Shown here: one piece after another, positions 58,514 to 60,089 of the stretch
Layout: the number at the start of each line of letters is the position of its first letter
Position numbering within the stretch: position 1 is the stretch's first letter
NCBI RefSeq assembly: GCF_964340395.1
Contig: NC_135564.1
Span: 17,544,431 to 17,608,430 of the forward strand
Length of the DNA: 64,000 bases
Direction: 5' to 3'
DNA from: Glandiceps talaboti
Lineage: Eukaryota > Hemichordata > Enteropneusta > Spengelidae
Made by a program: the position numbers and the translations under genes
Notes under the pieces: model-generated
Databases searched by the model: none
What the model saw: the letters and a program-made list of their open reading frames with translations, nothing else
Told to the model about the DNA's origin: nothing

Positions 58514-59465
58514 CGTGCGTGCATGTGCGTGGGTGTGGGTGTGTGCGTGCATGCGCGCGCGTGCGTGTGTGTGTAAATGACTTAAGTGTGTGTATGTGTG
58601 TGTTAGACTGTCAACAGTCGCCTTATCTTTTTGCAATTTTTGTTGCTGAAATTAATAGAAATAAAATATGGTGTGTGTTGGACGTTTGATGATGTCAGAT
58701 TATCTTTATGTGTTTGAATCCTTAGTGAGTAGCACGACGGTTCTGTATCATGTGTATAGAACAGAGAATGTGCACTGTACATGCTGATTATTATATCGCA
58801 TGTTATGGTTTATGTATGTGTACATAATTAGTAATAAATAAATAAATATTTCTGAATGTTTTTTAGGAATATGACAAAATATGACTCGCGTCTGAATACA
58901 GATTATGTGTGTGTGTGTGTATATGACTTAAAGTCAAAAACCATGTGACCGATTGCCTTTAGATTTGGTGGAGACATTACTTTGGGTGTCTAGATGAAAA
59001 ACTGTTCAAATTAAAGTGATCCTTTGGTATCATCAAAATTTTGGTAAAGAATGACAAGCCATGTGATATTGCCCTCACTGGCATCAACAGTACTATCAAG
59101 GCCAAAAGAGGTTTGTTACTTTACCCATAGACAACATGCATCCAAAATATTGTTGGCTGTCTGATTGAAAAAATACCCATAATATTCCAGTTACACCCAG
59201 TGAGGCTTTGATAGGCTTTAAGTAAGTTTTTCCACTCGAGTATTAAAAAAAAAGCTTATAACTCAGCTTAACACCCTTAATATATGTAGCAGGAGTTATC
59301 AGTTAGAATATTTGATATATTTTAAACTTTTCTTGTTCCCCATACAGTGAAGGAAGTAATTTAACTGCAGCACATAAATATCCAGATTTTCGTTTCAAGA
59401 CATACGCACCAGTTGCATTTAGGTATTTTAGAGAATTATTTGGCATCGCACCAGATGACTTTTTG
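8342..59465 (+). CDS. PIP5K1: type I phosphatidylinositol-4-phosphate 5-kinase, 5' part (5 exons, truncated at window edge)
   Basis: Joined exons 8342-8423, 9321-9400, 57677-57796, 58204-58334 and 59348-59465 give 177 codons in one frame. Type I PIP kinases phosphorylate PI4P at the 5-position to make PI(4,5)P2 at the plasma membrane, controlling actin, endocytosis and ion channels. Residues about 1-54 are a variable Ala-rich then Lys/Glu-rich N-terminus. From about residue 75 the family is unmistakable: [20 protein letters not shown], then [40 protein letters not shown] and [20 protein letters not shown]. The VLMQDF and TYKKTTS motifs and GETTYKK spacing are those of type I rather than type II kinases. 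The catalytic lysine, MDYSLL segment and activation loop must lie on exons to the right of 64000. Intron 2 is about 48.3 kb. The family call is firm; the link of exons 1-2 to exon 3 is by phase and splice signals only. Confidence 0.9.
8424..9320 (+). other. PIP5K1 intron 1
   Basis: Donor GTGAGT; acceptor TTCTTCAAAGCAG with two usable AGs three bases apart. The interior is AT-rich with short ATATA runs and no separate gene. Confidence 0.6.
9321..9400 (+). CDS. PIP5K1: PIP5K1 exon 2 (charged linker)
   Basis: Completing the phase-1 codon from exon 1, this encodes [20 protein letters not shown] then PPPLDVS, and ends in phase 0 at the donor TCG|GTAAGA. The acceptor is a tandem AAG-CAG, so exon start 9318 would add one Ala without shifting frame. 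Strong basic and acidic composition suggests a disordered linker, possibly phospholipid-contacting. Support comes from splice sites, matching phase on both sides and the absence of stops. Confidence 0.6.
9926..10081 (+). mobile_element. hAT-like MITE, copy 1 (156 bp)
   Basis: It begins CAGTGTGCCCTCTAATGATA and ends GGCTTAGAGGATACACTG, imperfect inverted termini of the CAGTG...CACTG hAT type. The flanks ATCCCAGG (9918-9925) and ATCCTGGG (10082-10089) look like an 8-bp target duplication with two changes. It shares its interior with the copies at 18859 and 23946, including TAGCCAAATTTTGT and GAGTCAAAAT. No coding sequence. Confidence 0.82.
10110..10194. repeat. short inverted repeat
   Basis: ATCTCGGCTCCAAGAT and, about 65 bases later, ATCTTGGAGCCAAGAT are reverse complements over 16 bases with one mismatch. 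Could be a small hairpin or a MITE remnant adjoining the element at 9926. Confidence 0.45.
10707..10757 (+). repeat. direct repeat, about 31 bp, two copies
   Basis: TCACATTCTATCTGTGAAGA with CTCAACTGACT is followed at once by the same block with one base changed (GTGAACACTCAACTGACT). Confidence 0.6.
11015..11150 (-). mobile_element. dispersed repeat, pair with 27835-27965
   Basis: Read on the minus strand it contains AATGCTGATGAGGTGTCAGC and, further on, TTTGATACCATGAACCC. The block at 27835-27965 has the same order of segments in the same orientation (ACTGATGAGACATTAGTGG, then TTTGATGTTATGAACATG). The copies are diverged. The family is not identified; a GATGAG...GGAAA terminal motif is common at the ends of retroelement-derived repeats. 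Confidence 0.5.
11160..13138 (+). other. intronic stretch, mostly unique
   Basis: AT-rich intron without a supported gene. A short dispersed motif at about 12257-12325 (TAGTCTGGATGCCAGCATGG then CCGTAACAATACCACAT) recurs in altered form at 46507 and partly at 44390 and 44715. The short open frames here have no recognisable domain. Confidence 0.5.
13140..13580 (+). repeat. diverged tandem duplication, 219-bp period
   Basis: ATGAATAACAACAGATCACC occurs at 13141 and again at 13360. The two copies stay alignable through the segments GGAGCTATTACACATGGTG and GGGGCTATTTACACCGGTG. A third start, GGTATAAAAACAAC, follows near 13564. Confidence 0.7.
13590..15300 (+). other. intronic stretch, no gene seen
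   Basis: AT-rich, with a G-tract of about 15 bases at 14098-14112. The open frames of 60-107 codons in this stretch lack family motifs and overlap one another on both strands, as expected of stop-poor noncoding sequence. Confidence 0.5.
15302..15545 (+). repeat. tandem duplication, 143-bp period
   Basis: ATGACATCGTAAATGTCAAA is present at 15307 and 15450, each followed about 60-80 bases later by TTTAATTTCATCTGGAATTT or its one-base variant. Confidence 0.7.
15570..16600 (+). other. intronic stretch, no gene seen
   Basis: AT-rich intron. A locally GC-richer patch near 16225-16275 (GAGCGCTTGCACGTTCCCGC) stands out but has no readable frame or recognised motif. Confidence 0.5.
16621..16880. mobile_element. 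possible hAT-type MITE with duplicated left end
   Basis: CAGTGTTCTCCCCAGG starts at 16621 and CAGTGTTCTCTCCAGG at 16651, the latter as the second copy of a 30-bp tandem duplication (ATGTACTGGACAGTGTTCTC). The right end at 16866-16880 reads CAGGGAGAACACTG, the inverted match. The interior repeats GCAAGGATGG. No 8-bp target duplication is visible, so boundaries are uncertain. Confidence 0.45.
16890..17535 (+). other. intronic stretch, no gene seen
   Basis: AT-rich. The frames at 16861-17175 (minus) and 17090-17353 (plus) overlap on opposite strands and have no family motif, so neither is called. Confidence 0.45.
17540..17843 (+). repeat. tandem duplication, each copy ending in a long G-tract
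   Basis: Copy 1 (about 17546-17697) and copy 2 (about 17716-17843) share GATACTGCAGTRCCA, AGTCTTTTTG, AAAATATGACCTTGT and TATTGAATTTTGT. Each copy ends in a G-run after CATATG or AGATG: about 18 G at 17680-17697 and about 13 G at 17831-17843. Confidence 0.75.
17910..17930. repeat. dispersed palindromic motif AGGTAGATTTTACCTA
   Basis: AGGTAGATTTTACCTATTTA recurs in near-identical form at 33824, 42209 and 46950. The 33824 and 42209 copies also share a downstream TTACAGAAACACT. It may be the end of a small transposon family. Confidence 0.5.
17935..18784 (+). other. intronic stretch, no gene seen
   Basis: AT-rich unique sequence. The minus-strand frame at 18258-18461 has no recognisable features. 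Confidence 0.45.
18785..19250 (+). repeat. tandem duplication interrupted by a MITE
   Basis: Copy A (18785-18858 plus 19033-19124) and copy B (19128-19250) share CCTAGATATCC, TTAAAATTAAG, GCACAATRCATGGTTGG, CCCCTAAG, AGCTAAGA and GGAATTC. Copy B is uninterrupted at CCCCTAAGTGTAAA; copy A has the 174-bp hAT-like MITE at that point. Confidence 0.75.
18859..19032 (+). mobile_element. hAT-like MITE, copy 2 (174 bp)
   Basis: It starts CTGTGTGTCCTCTAACGATA (first bases changed from CAGTG) and ends GGCTTAGAAGGCACACTG. The interior matches the copy at 9926 in the same orientation. The uninterrupted tandem copy at 19128-19250 shows the pre-insertion site. The flanking target duplication (CCCCTAAG against CCTTGTAAAG) has decayed. 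Confidence 0.82.
19260..21020 (+). other. intronic stretch, no gene seen
   Basis: AT-rich intron. Nothing beyond short frames without domains. No clear repeat boundary noticed. Confidence 0.45.
21025..21198. mobile_element. 174-bp inverted-repeat element (head-to-head dimer)
   Basis: The two halves of about 85 bases are imperfect reverse complements. Outer ends read GTTCATAAATTTAAC and TTTAAATTTATGAGC. Each half, read outward from the centre, contains a GCCATGGT- or ACCGTGGT-type segment followed by ATATCTGGTGAAAG. A single half-unit lies at 50102-50190, suggesting the dimer arose from a smaller monomer. Confidence 0.65.
21205..22020 (+). repeat. degenerate tandem-like repeats with ACAATATTTATGTCAT core
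   Basis: The core TGTACAATATTTATGTCAT recurs with changes near 21203, 21567, 21707, 21793 and 21879, often followed by ATGATAGT- or AAATGTATAAA-type sequence and a GGACTGACAG- or GACTGCAGAT-type segment. Spacing varies (86-140 or more), so this is an old, eroded array. Confidence 0.45.
22595..22915 (-). mobile_element. tRNA-derived SINE, minus strand
   Basis: Read on the minus strand, an A box (TGGGCAAGTGG, 22907-22897) and a B box (GGTTCGAACC, 22864-22855) are 43 bases apart start to start, as in a tRNA gene. A body of about 230 bases follows, then an AT-rich tail (ATTATTTATTATTATA) near 22595-22615. SINEs like this are transcribed by RNA polymerase III from these internal boxes and copied by a partner LINE. 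The two overlapping open frames across it (plus 22563-22913 and minus 22575-22793) are translations of the SINE and not genes. Confidence 0.75.
22920..23710 (+). other. intronic stretch, no gene seen
   Basis: AT-rich unique sequence between the SINE and the next duplication. Confidence 0.45.
23715..24200 (+). repeat. tandem duplication, second copy interrupted by a MITE
   Basis: Both copies contain GTTGTTGGC, TCAAACATAGAATGAA and ATGGCTATACAACCT, at about 23740-23840 and 23900-24170. The second copy is split by the 173-bp MITE and its 8-bp target duplication at AGAATGAATGTGTTG; the first copy is continuous there. Confidence 0.72.
23938..24126 (-). mobile_element. hAT-like MITE, copy 3, with perfect 8-bp target duplication
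   Basis: The element is 23946-24118 (173 bp), beginning CAGTGTGCCCTCTAAGCC and ending TTAGAGAGCACACTG. ATGTGTTG is repeated exactly on both sides (23938-23945 and 24119-24126). An 8-bp duplication together with CAGTG termini is the hAT signature. The orientation is opposite to the copies at 9926 and 18859. There is no transposase, so it depends on a partner elsewhere. Confidence 0.9.
24210..25460 (+). other. intronic stretch, no gene seen
   Basis: AT-rich intron with short ACATGTA-type palindromes. No repeat boundaries or coding frames supported. Confidence 0.45.
25466..25534 (+). repeat. (CA)n microsatellite
   Basis: About 33 CA dinucleotides following CCCTCCCACATA. The minus-strand cysteine-valine frame over it is an artefact. 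Confidence 0.97.
25540..26505 (+). other. intronic stretch, no gene seen
   Basis: AT-rich. The 91-codon minus-strand frame at 25566-25841 has no recognised motif. Confidence 0.45.
26508..26900 (+). repeat. 100-bp tandem repeat, four copies
   Basis: ACTTGTCATTCATTCTACTC starts at 26508, 26608, 26708 and 26811. The first two copies look identical; the third and fourth carry a TAG insertion after CCTC, and the fourth is shortened in its second half. Each unit ends GAGGTAGTGTTCACTGTA. Confidence 0.93.
26905..27830 (+). other. intronic stretch, no gene seen
   Basis: AT-rich unique intron. Nothing supported. Confidence 0.45.
27835..27965 (-). mobile_element. dispersed repeat, pair with 11015-11150
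   Basis: On the minus strand: CACTGATGAGACATTAGTGG, AAACTTTGGATGCACTTCC, then CATTTGATGTTATGAACATG. The same segment order and orientation as at 11015-11150. Family unknown. Confidence 0.5.
28198..28585. mobile_element. 388-bp foldback element
   Basis: Two arms of about 150-170 bases run inward from TACAACTGGTGACATCAGAC on the left and are matched by GTCTGATGTCAGCAGTTGTA on the right. Paired inner segments include AAGGAAAGTAAACAACTGAA against its complement near 28510-28530, CAGAGACTTGTAT against ATACAAGTCTCTG, and TTTGATAAGAACAGTTTTAT near the centre. Arms are diverged by scattered substitutions and small gaps. No coding frame. Confidence 0.82.
28590..29715 (+). other. intronic stretch, no gene seen
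   Basis: AT-rich unique intron. Confidence 0.45.
29722..29985 (+). repeat. degenerate tandem repeat, about 95 bp, three copies
   Basis: Successive copies near 29722, 29820 and 29910 share a GTCACATTTTGTGAATCAAG-type head, a CACTTTTCAA- or CACGTTCAAA-type middle and a GTACAGGTGA- or GTGCAGGTGA-type end. Confidence 0.55.
30185..30825 (+). repeat. tandem repeat, about 135 bp, three copies, first one interrupted
   Basis: Each copy contains GTGGAAAAGTAAGRTTGCTG or a close variant, then GAAAGTG, TCATATACTT or TCATGTATTT, TTAGATGAGAAA and GTAGAACTCAGAAGTA. Units start near 30190, 30560 and 30695. The first unit is split by about 244 bases (30237-30480). The short frame at 30528-30719 is a translation of the repeat. 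Confidence 0.78.
30237..30480. mobile_element. MITE inserted into a tandem repeat unit
   Basis: It is absent from the two neighbouring units. Termini are imperfect inverted repeats: ATAGGGGATTTTACGTCTC then GCAGATCTCATGAG on the left, CTCATGAGATCTGCTGCGAG then AAAACGGCTTAT on the right. TA lies at both edges, so a TA target (mariner-type) is possible but not proven. No coding frame. Confidence 0.72.
30830..32085 (+). other. intronic stretch with G-rich patches
   Basis: No gene seen. GGGTGG/GGGGG-rich segments at 31341-31386 and 31530-31553 each end in an 11-13 base G-run. A weak duplication (GTCTTAGGCTTGTTAGAAGG against GTAGGCTTGTTGAGGAACTC) surrounds the first. Confidence 0.5.
32089..32280 (+). 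repeat. tandem duplication, 94-bp period
   Basis: GGCTATAAAATCTAAC is found at 32089 and 32183. Copies share AACACACA, ATCAATT, a GTGTCACTTTCT/AGTCGCTTTCTG segment and TGTCARTAAAA. Confidence 0.7.
32332..32460 (+). ncRNA. structured element with hammerhead-like core (tentative)
   Basis: Two perfect hairpins (TGATCACTAT/ATAGTGATCA at 32332-32364; ACAGGTATA/TATACCTGT at 32377-32403) precede CTGATGA (32423-32429), one A, a stem GATTGTC/GACGGATC with one bulge and a GGCCAA loop, and GAAA (32452-32455). CUGAUGA-stem-GAAA is the hammerhead ribozyme core, which occurs in Penelope-like retroelements and retrozymes. The extra A before the stem departs from the consensus, and I could not find convincing stems I and III. 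Retroelement-end motif is the safer reading. Confidence 0.25.
32470..34710 (+). other. intronic stretch, minor repeats only
   Basis: AT-rich. A short (CA)n run lies at 33046-33060, and TTATTTCAAGAAATC-like segments recur near 32900, 32970 and 33068. The AGGTAGATTTTACCTA-family motif lies at 33824-33845, followed by TTACAGAAACACT. No gene seen. Confidence 0.45.
34721..34952. mobile_element. possible MITE with ACCTTGATATC termini
   Basis: ACCTTGATATC at about 34720-34730 faces GATATCAAGGT at about 34941-34951. The interior has no frame. The terminal match is only 11-13 bases and no target duplication is evident, so this is tentative. Confidence 0.35.
34960..38120 (+). other. intronic stretch, mostly unique
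   Basis: AT-rich. A C-rich block at 36560-36665 repeats a CCCTTTAATGTA/CCTCCCCACC theme about four times. No gene seen; the 90-codon minus-strand frame at 36083-36355 has no recognised domain. Confidence 0.45.
36560..36665 (+). repeat. pyrimidine-rich short tandem repeat
   Basis: About four imperfect copies of a 25-30 base unit with CCCTCCCCACC and TTTAATGTA. Strong strand asymmetry: almost no G on the plus strand. Confidence 0.6.
38128..38790 (+). repeat. nested tandem repeats: 46-bp units within about 260-330-bp units
   Basis: TCATATGTGATAGCCAAG recurs every 46 bp at 38222, 38268, 38314 and 38360, each followed by CTAATCTCTGATGAGTTTTG or a variant. On a larger scale, AAACCAGGAATAAAATTAT-like segments occur at about 38130, 38460 and 38718, the last two preceded by CTTGGCCTTTATTAG. 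Confidence 0.85.
39308..39496 (-). pseudogene. possible Penelope-like retroelement fragment (C-terminal part)
   Basis: The 62-codon minus-strand frame includes [18 protein letters not shown] and then [13 protein letters not shown]. The pattern 'KEAIYI' followed by an N/K-rich turn and a terminal hydrophobic segment resembles the end of GIY-YIG endonuclease domains of Penelope-like elements. It has no GIY-YIG motif and no continuing upstream frame, so it is at best a decayed tail. Recognised from pattern only; a protein search would decide. Confidence 0.35.
39500..40625 (+). other. intronic stretch, no gene seen
   Basis: AT-rich intron. Short frames only. Confidence 0.45.
40628..40950 (-). 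mobile_element. dispersed ~310-bp repeat, minus-orientation copy
   Basis: Its reverse complement aligns along its length with 54845-55145. Shared segments are TCTAGTTACTGT, ATAGTCAAACAGACAAATT, TGTCAGTAGTAATCCATCAC, ATTGGTTACTT, CCAGTTTGAA, CATGAGGA and ATATCAACACTCCAATAGCA. Copies are diverged. No coding frame; the class is unknown. Confidence 0.75.
41015..41394. mobile_element. 380-bp foldback element carrying a relative of the ~310-bp repeat
   Basis: Arms at about 41015-41081 and 41330-41394 pair over about 65 bases; the left has TACTATGTTATCTTCATACT, the right its reverse complement. The interior contains GCGCATGTCAGTAGTAATCC and ACAGAATTCTGTGC, both shared with the repeat at 40628 and 54845. 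The frames at 41090-41296 (plus) and 41260-41478 (minus) lie within or across the element and are not called. Confidence 0.72.
41400..42360 (+). other. intronic stretch, no gene seen
   Basis: Unique AT-rich intron. The AGGTAGATTTTACCTA-family motif lies at 42209-42229, followed by TTACAGAAACACT. Confidence 0.45.
42365..43062 (+). repeat. perfect-looking 349-bp tandem duplication
   Basis: TCTCAGATTGCTAAAATGAA starts at 42365 and 42714, and the two 349-bp copies show no difference by eye until the second ends at ATCTCGG. Each carries TAATAATGATAATAATAAAT and AAGCACTTATGTAGTGCTTT, which resembles the AT-rich 3' tail region of the SINE at 22595. A recent duplication or an assembly artefact. Confidence 0.93.
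43080..44865 (+). other. intronic stretch, no gene seen
   Basis: AT-rich. Weak copies of the TAGTCTGGATGCCAGCATGG motif family near 44390 and 44715. No supported coding region. Confidence 0.45.
44873..45187 (+). repeat. tandem duplication, 155-bp period, with T-tract
   Basis: GTTGGCAGCAGTCTTGT (44873) and GTTGGTGGCAGTCTTGT (45028) begin two alignable copies sharing GTCAAAGTT, AAAGTGACATTT, GTGAYTTGAAATAA and ACAGATTT/ATAGATTT. A run of 15 T at 44958-44972 sits in the first copy only. The 123-codon minus-strand frame crosses both copies and has no domain. Confidence 0.7.
45661..46134. mobile_element. 474-bp foldback element
   Basis: Almost the whole element is an imperfect inverted repeat. 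The left end AAAAGGTAACGTCACTCCAG faces CTCACTGGTGTTCCCTTTT on the right. Inner matched pairs include CTACAATTATTTGTGATTTC, TTATAGGGTATCTTTGC and CTGAATATTCATGA near the centre (about 45880-45920). Arms are about 215-220 bases. No coding frame and no clear target duplication. Confidence 0.82.
46140..48220 (+). other. intronic stretch, no gene seen
   Basis: AT-rich. Contains a TAGTCTGGATGCCAACTGTG copy at 46507 with CGAACTAGACTA about 60 bases later, and a diverged AGATAGATATCACCTATTTA motif at about 46950. Confidence 0.45.
48227..48374. repeat. perfect 35-bp inverted repeat with internal duplication
   Basis: Arms at 48227-48261 (ACTCAGTCTGTATAACCCCC then AGACTTGGCTTTCTT) and 48340-48374 are exact reverse complements. 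The loop holds two copies of a 27-29 base block (GCTGAGAATGTCAGTCTCGG, GCTGAGATTGTCACAGTCTC), each ending CTTACAG. Possibly a small foldback transposon. Confidence 0.88.
48443..48460 (+). repeat. (TCAA)n short microsatellite
   Basis: About four TCAA tetranucleotides. Confidence 0.7.
49118..49225 (+). repeat. (TG)n / CATG alternating tract
   Basis: TGTGTGTGCATGTGTGTGTG continues into CATGCATGCATC and ACATGTACATATGTACA. Largely alternating purine-pyrimidine, self-complementary in part, and open in several frames on both strands; those frames are artefacts. Confidence 0.92.
49230..50095 (+). other. intronic stretch with a (TTTG)n/(TTG)n run
   Basis: GTTTGTTTGTTTGTTTG passes into about ten GTT units at 49547-49601. 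No gene seen. Confidence 0.55.
50102..50190 (+). mobile_element. solitary half-unit of the 21025-21198 element
   Basis: GATGAAAGCCATGGTGGATA then GCTGGTGAAAGC, TTTGGTGAAGTACT, AGGCAAAATAAAGTT and AAATTATGAAC correspond in order to one arm of the inverted element at 21025-21198. Confidence 0.55.
50386..50622 (-). other. open frame of 78 codons, unrecognised
   Basis: It starts ATGAGGCGCTCACTCC inside the loop of a hairpin and runs [20 protein letters not shown] onward, ending TLILTHQK. It is soluble-looking and polar, and I know no family for it. It may be a decayed transposon fragment or chance. Not called as a gene. Confidence 0.2.
50578..50650. repeat. perfect 26-bp inverted repeat
   Basis: Arms 50578-50603 (TGTTGTTTGTTTTCTATTTT then GTTGTT) and 50625-50650 are exact reverse complements with a 21-base loop that is itself partly self-complementary (GTGAGCGCCTCA). 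Confidence 0.85.
50655..53185 (+). other. intronic stretch, eroded repeats only
   Basis: TATTTCCAGATGTTTCTTTG appears at about 52359 and 52449. Segments GTAATAAATTACACATACATG and GATAAATTACATATACAATA, each near ATGTCATAG, recur between 52490 and 52910, suggesting an old duplication of about 300-350 bp. No gene seen. Confidence 0.45.
53192..54230 (+). repeat. 25-bp minisatellite, about 41 copies
   Basis: Unit GCTAGAGAATTGACAGTTAT plus GCGAT, with a second type GCTGGAAAGTTGACAGTTAC plus GCAGT. The types alternate to give 50-bp dimers. Between about 53541 and 53860 a four-unit, 100-bp higher-order repeat recurs three times (AATGCTGGAA at 53541, 53641, 53741). Confidence 0.96.
54235..54840 (+). 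other. intronic stretch, no gene seen
   Basis: AT-rich unique sequence between two repeat blocks. Confidence 0.45.
54845..55145 (+). mobile_element. dispersed ~310-bp repeat, plus-orientation copy
   Basis: Matches the reverse complement of 40628-40950 through ATAGTCAAACAGACAAATTC, ATGTCAATAGTAATCTATCA, ATTGGTTACTT, CCAGTTTGAAAG, CATGAGGACA and ATATCAACACTCCAATAGCA, ending near AACAGAATGCTAGAGA. Class unknown; no coding sequence. Confidence 0.75.
55380..55918 (+). repeat. minisatellite, 26-bp unit with a spacer-length variant
   Basis: Unit TATGTCTACTTTTCTCCATT then GCCACC, about 26 bp, in about 20 copies. A six-base ACATGT-type extension after CCACCT lengthens every second or third unit. No stop codon occurs in any of the three forward frames for most of its length, producing overlapping frames of 175-201 codons. 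I treat these as repeat translations, since all three frames are open equally. Confidence 0.95.
55925..56295 (+). other. intronic stretch, no gene seen
   Basis: AT-rich unique sequence between the 26-bp and 41-bp arrays. Confidence 0.45.
56302..56652 (+). repeat. 41-bp tandem repeat, about 8-9 copies
   Basis: GTCACTTTGAATTAAAAATG or GTCACTTCACAATAAAGATG, followed by AATAGTGACATAGGAGGCTT or AATAGTGACATAAGGGGCCT, with a 41-bp period (starts near 56309, 56350, 56391). The two versions tend to alternate, suggesting an 82-bp higher-order unit. Confidence 0.9.
56834..57180 (+). repeat. tandem duplication, 177-bp period
   Basis: GTCAGGATATAAATCCTGTG starts at 56834 and 57011. Both copies continue through TTTTCTGTTCACGT, TGGACACAGTTTACTGCAGG and CAGTATGGTTGTAAGTAAG with few differences. 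Confidence 0.9.
57185..57676 (+). other. 3' end of intron 2
   Basis: Unique AT-rich sequence ending in the polypyrimidine-type acceptor TTTTCTTTTATCTTTGCAG just before exon 3. Confidence 0.6.
57677..57796 (+). CDS. PIP5K1: PIP5K1 exon 3
   Basis: 120 bases, phase 0 at both ends. It encodes [20 protein letters not shown], then [20 protein letters not shown]. The second half is the conserved GHR-VD-GETTYKK entry into the type I PIP kinase core. The Ser/Thr/Lys-rich first half is a linker. The exon opens with ATG directly after the AG, so an alternative promoter just upstream could in principle start translation here. Donor AAG|GTAAGT is strong. Confidence 0.93.
57797..58203 (+). other. PIP5K1 intron 3 (407 bp)
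   Basis: Donor GTAAGT, acceptor GTTTATTTTTCAG. No other feature noticed. Confidence 0.9.
58204..58334 (+). CDS. PIP5K1: PIP5K1 exon 4
   Basis: 131 bases, enters in phase 0 and leaves two bases of a Ser codon. It encodes [20 protein letters not shown], then [20 protein letters not shown] and FFP. AIQLGI and the [15 protein letters not shown] block are diagnostic of the N-terminal lobe of type I PIP kinases, which contributes to dimerisation in the known structure of the family. Donor CCAAG|GTAATA. Confidence 0.96.
58335..59347 (+). other. PIP5K1 intron 4 (1013 bp)
   Basis: Contains the long TG microsatellite at 58440-58575, a short TG run near 58905-58920, and about 58920-59060 a segment (CCATGTGACCGATTGCC, TTGGTGGAGACATTACTTTG) resembling a type of dispersed intronic repeat. 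Acceptor TTCCCCATACAG. Confidence 0.85.
58440..58575 (+). repeat. (TG)n microsatellite with CG-containing end
   Basis: About 35 TG units from 58440, passing at about 58510 into GTGCGTGCGTGCATGTGCGT and GCATGCGCGCGCGTGCG. Alternating purine-pyrimidine throughout. Open frames on both strands here are artefacts. Confidence 0.96.
59348..59465 (+). CDS. PIP5K1: PIP5K1 exon 5 (last exon in the window)
   Basis: 118 bases. The first base completes the split Ser codon. It encodes [20 protein letters not shown], then [19 protein letters not shown], ending in phase 0 at donor TTG|GTAAGT. The [20 protein letters not shown] block is among the most conserved in PIP kinases. The expected continuation (the YSLC-type segment and then the glycine-rich loop and catalytic Lys) is not found before 64000, so intron 5 is at least 4.5 kb. 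Confidence 0.96.
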
Positions 59466-59499
59466 GTAAGTAAAGAAATATTTCCATATCATTGGTATG

Positions 59500-59830
59500 T
59501 TATTAAGAGGATAGCAGCATGTGTTGATAAAATGATTGAAAGGATACGAGTAAAAATATGAATGATAAAAGGTGGCAAACTGAACGGTTATAATAATAAT
59601 AGTTTATTTTTGGAGTAATATTGGGCACTGGCCACAAAATATAATATACATTTGCATCAGTGACGCAAGGAGTTCCATAGTATCTGTGCATTATAGTATG
59701 ATGAGCAAATGCAAGCAATACACACAGTGTACACAAACATATATTTACAAATGGTGGCAATTCATCTCTGACTTTAAAGAAGTGAAACAAAAATAAAGTA
59801 ATAAGTATGTTGTCCCTCAATTCCATCAAC
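59500..59830. other. possible SINE-like relic in intron 5
   Basis: ATAATAATAGTTTATTTTTG near 59591-59612 resembles the AT-rich tails seen with the SINE at 22595 and in the 42365 duplication, and is followed by a GGGCACTGGCC segment. No A or B box recognised. The 108-codon minus-strand frame across it has no domain. Confidence 0.25.
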
Positions 59831-59850
59831 TCAGTTAAACTGAAGTTATT

Positions 59851-59966
59851 ACTATGAAAATCAAGCTATTGGCAAACTAAGATAGACACAAACTAAAACT
59901 ATTGTTGATATACTACTATGAAAATCAAGCTATTGGCAAACTAAGATAGACACAAACTAAAACTAC
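59851..59966 (+). repeat. direct repeat, 63-bp period, two copies
   Basis: ACTATGAAAATCAAGCTATT followed by GGCAAACTAAGATAGACACA and AACTAAAACTA occurs at 59851 and 59914. Confidence 0.92.
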
Positions 59967-60089
59967 TGTTGTTGCGTGGTAGATTACACAAGTGTGTGAT
60001 AACAATGCCTTGATTATGTAGATATAATCATCCTGTAATCAAGATAGTGTAAATGAGGTTGAATGTGTGTGGCCACTTGAGGAAAACTT

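Noticed and set aside
58394-58689. Frames across the intron 4 TG tract
   Set aside because: Microsatellite translation inside a well-defined intron.
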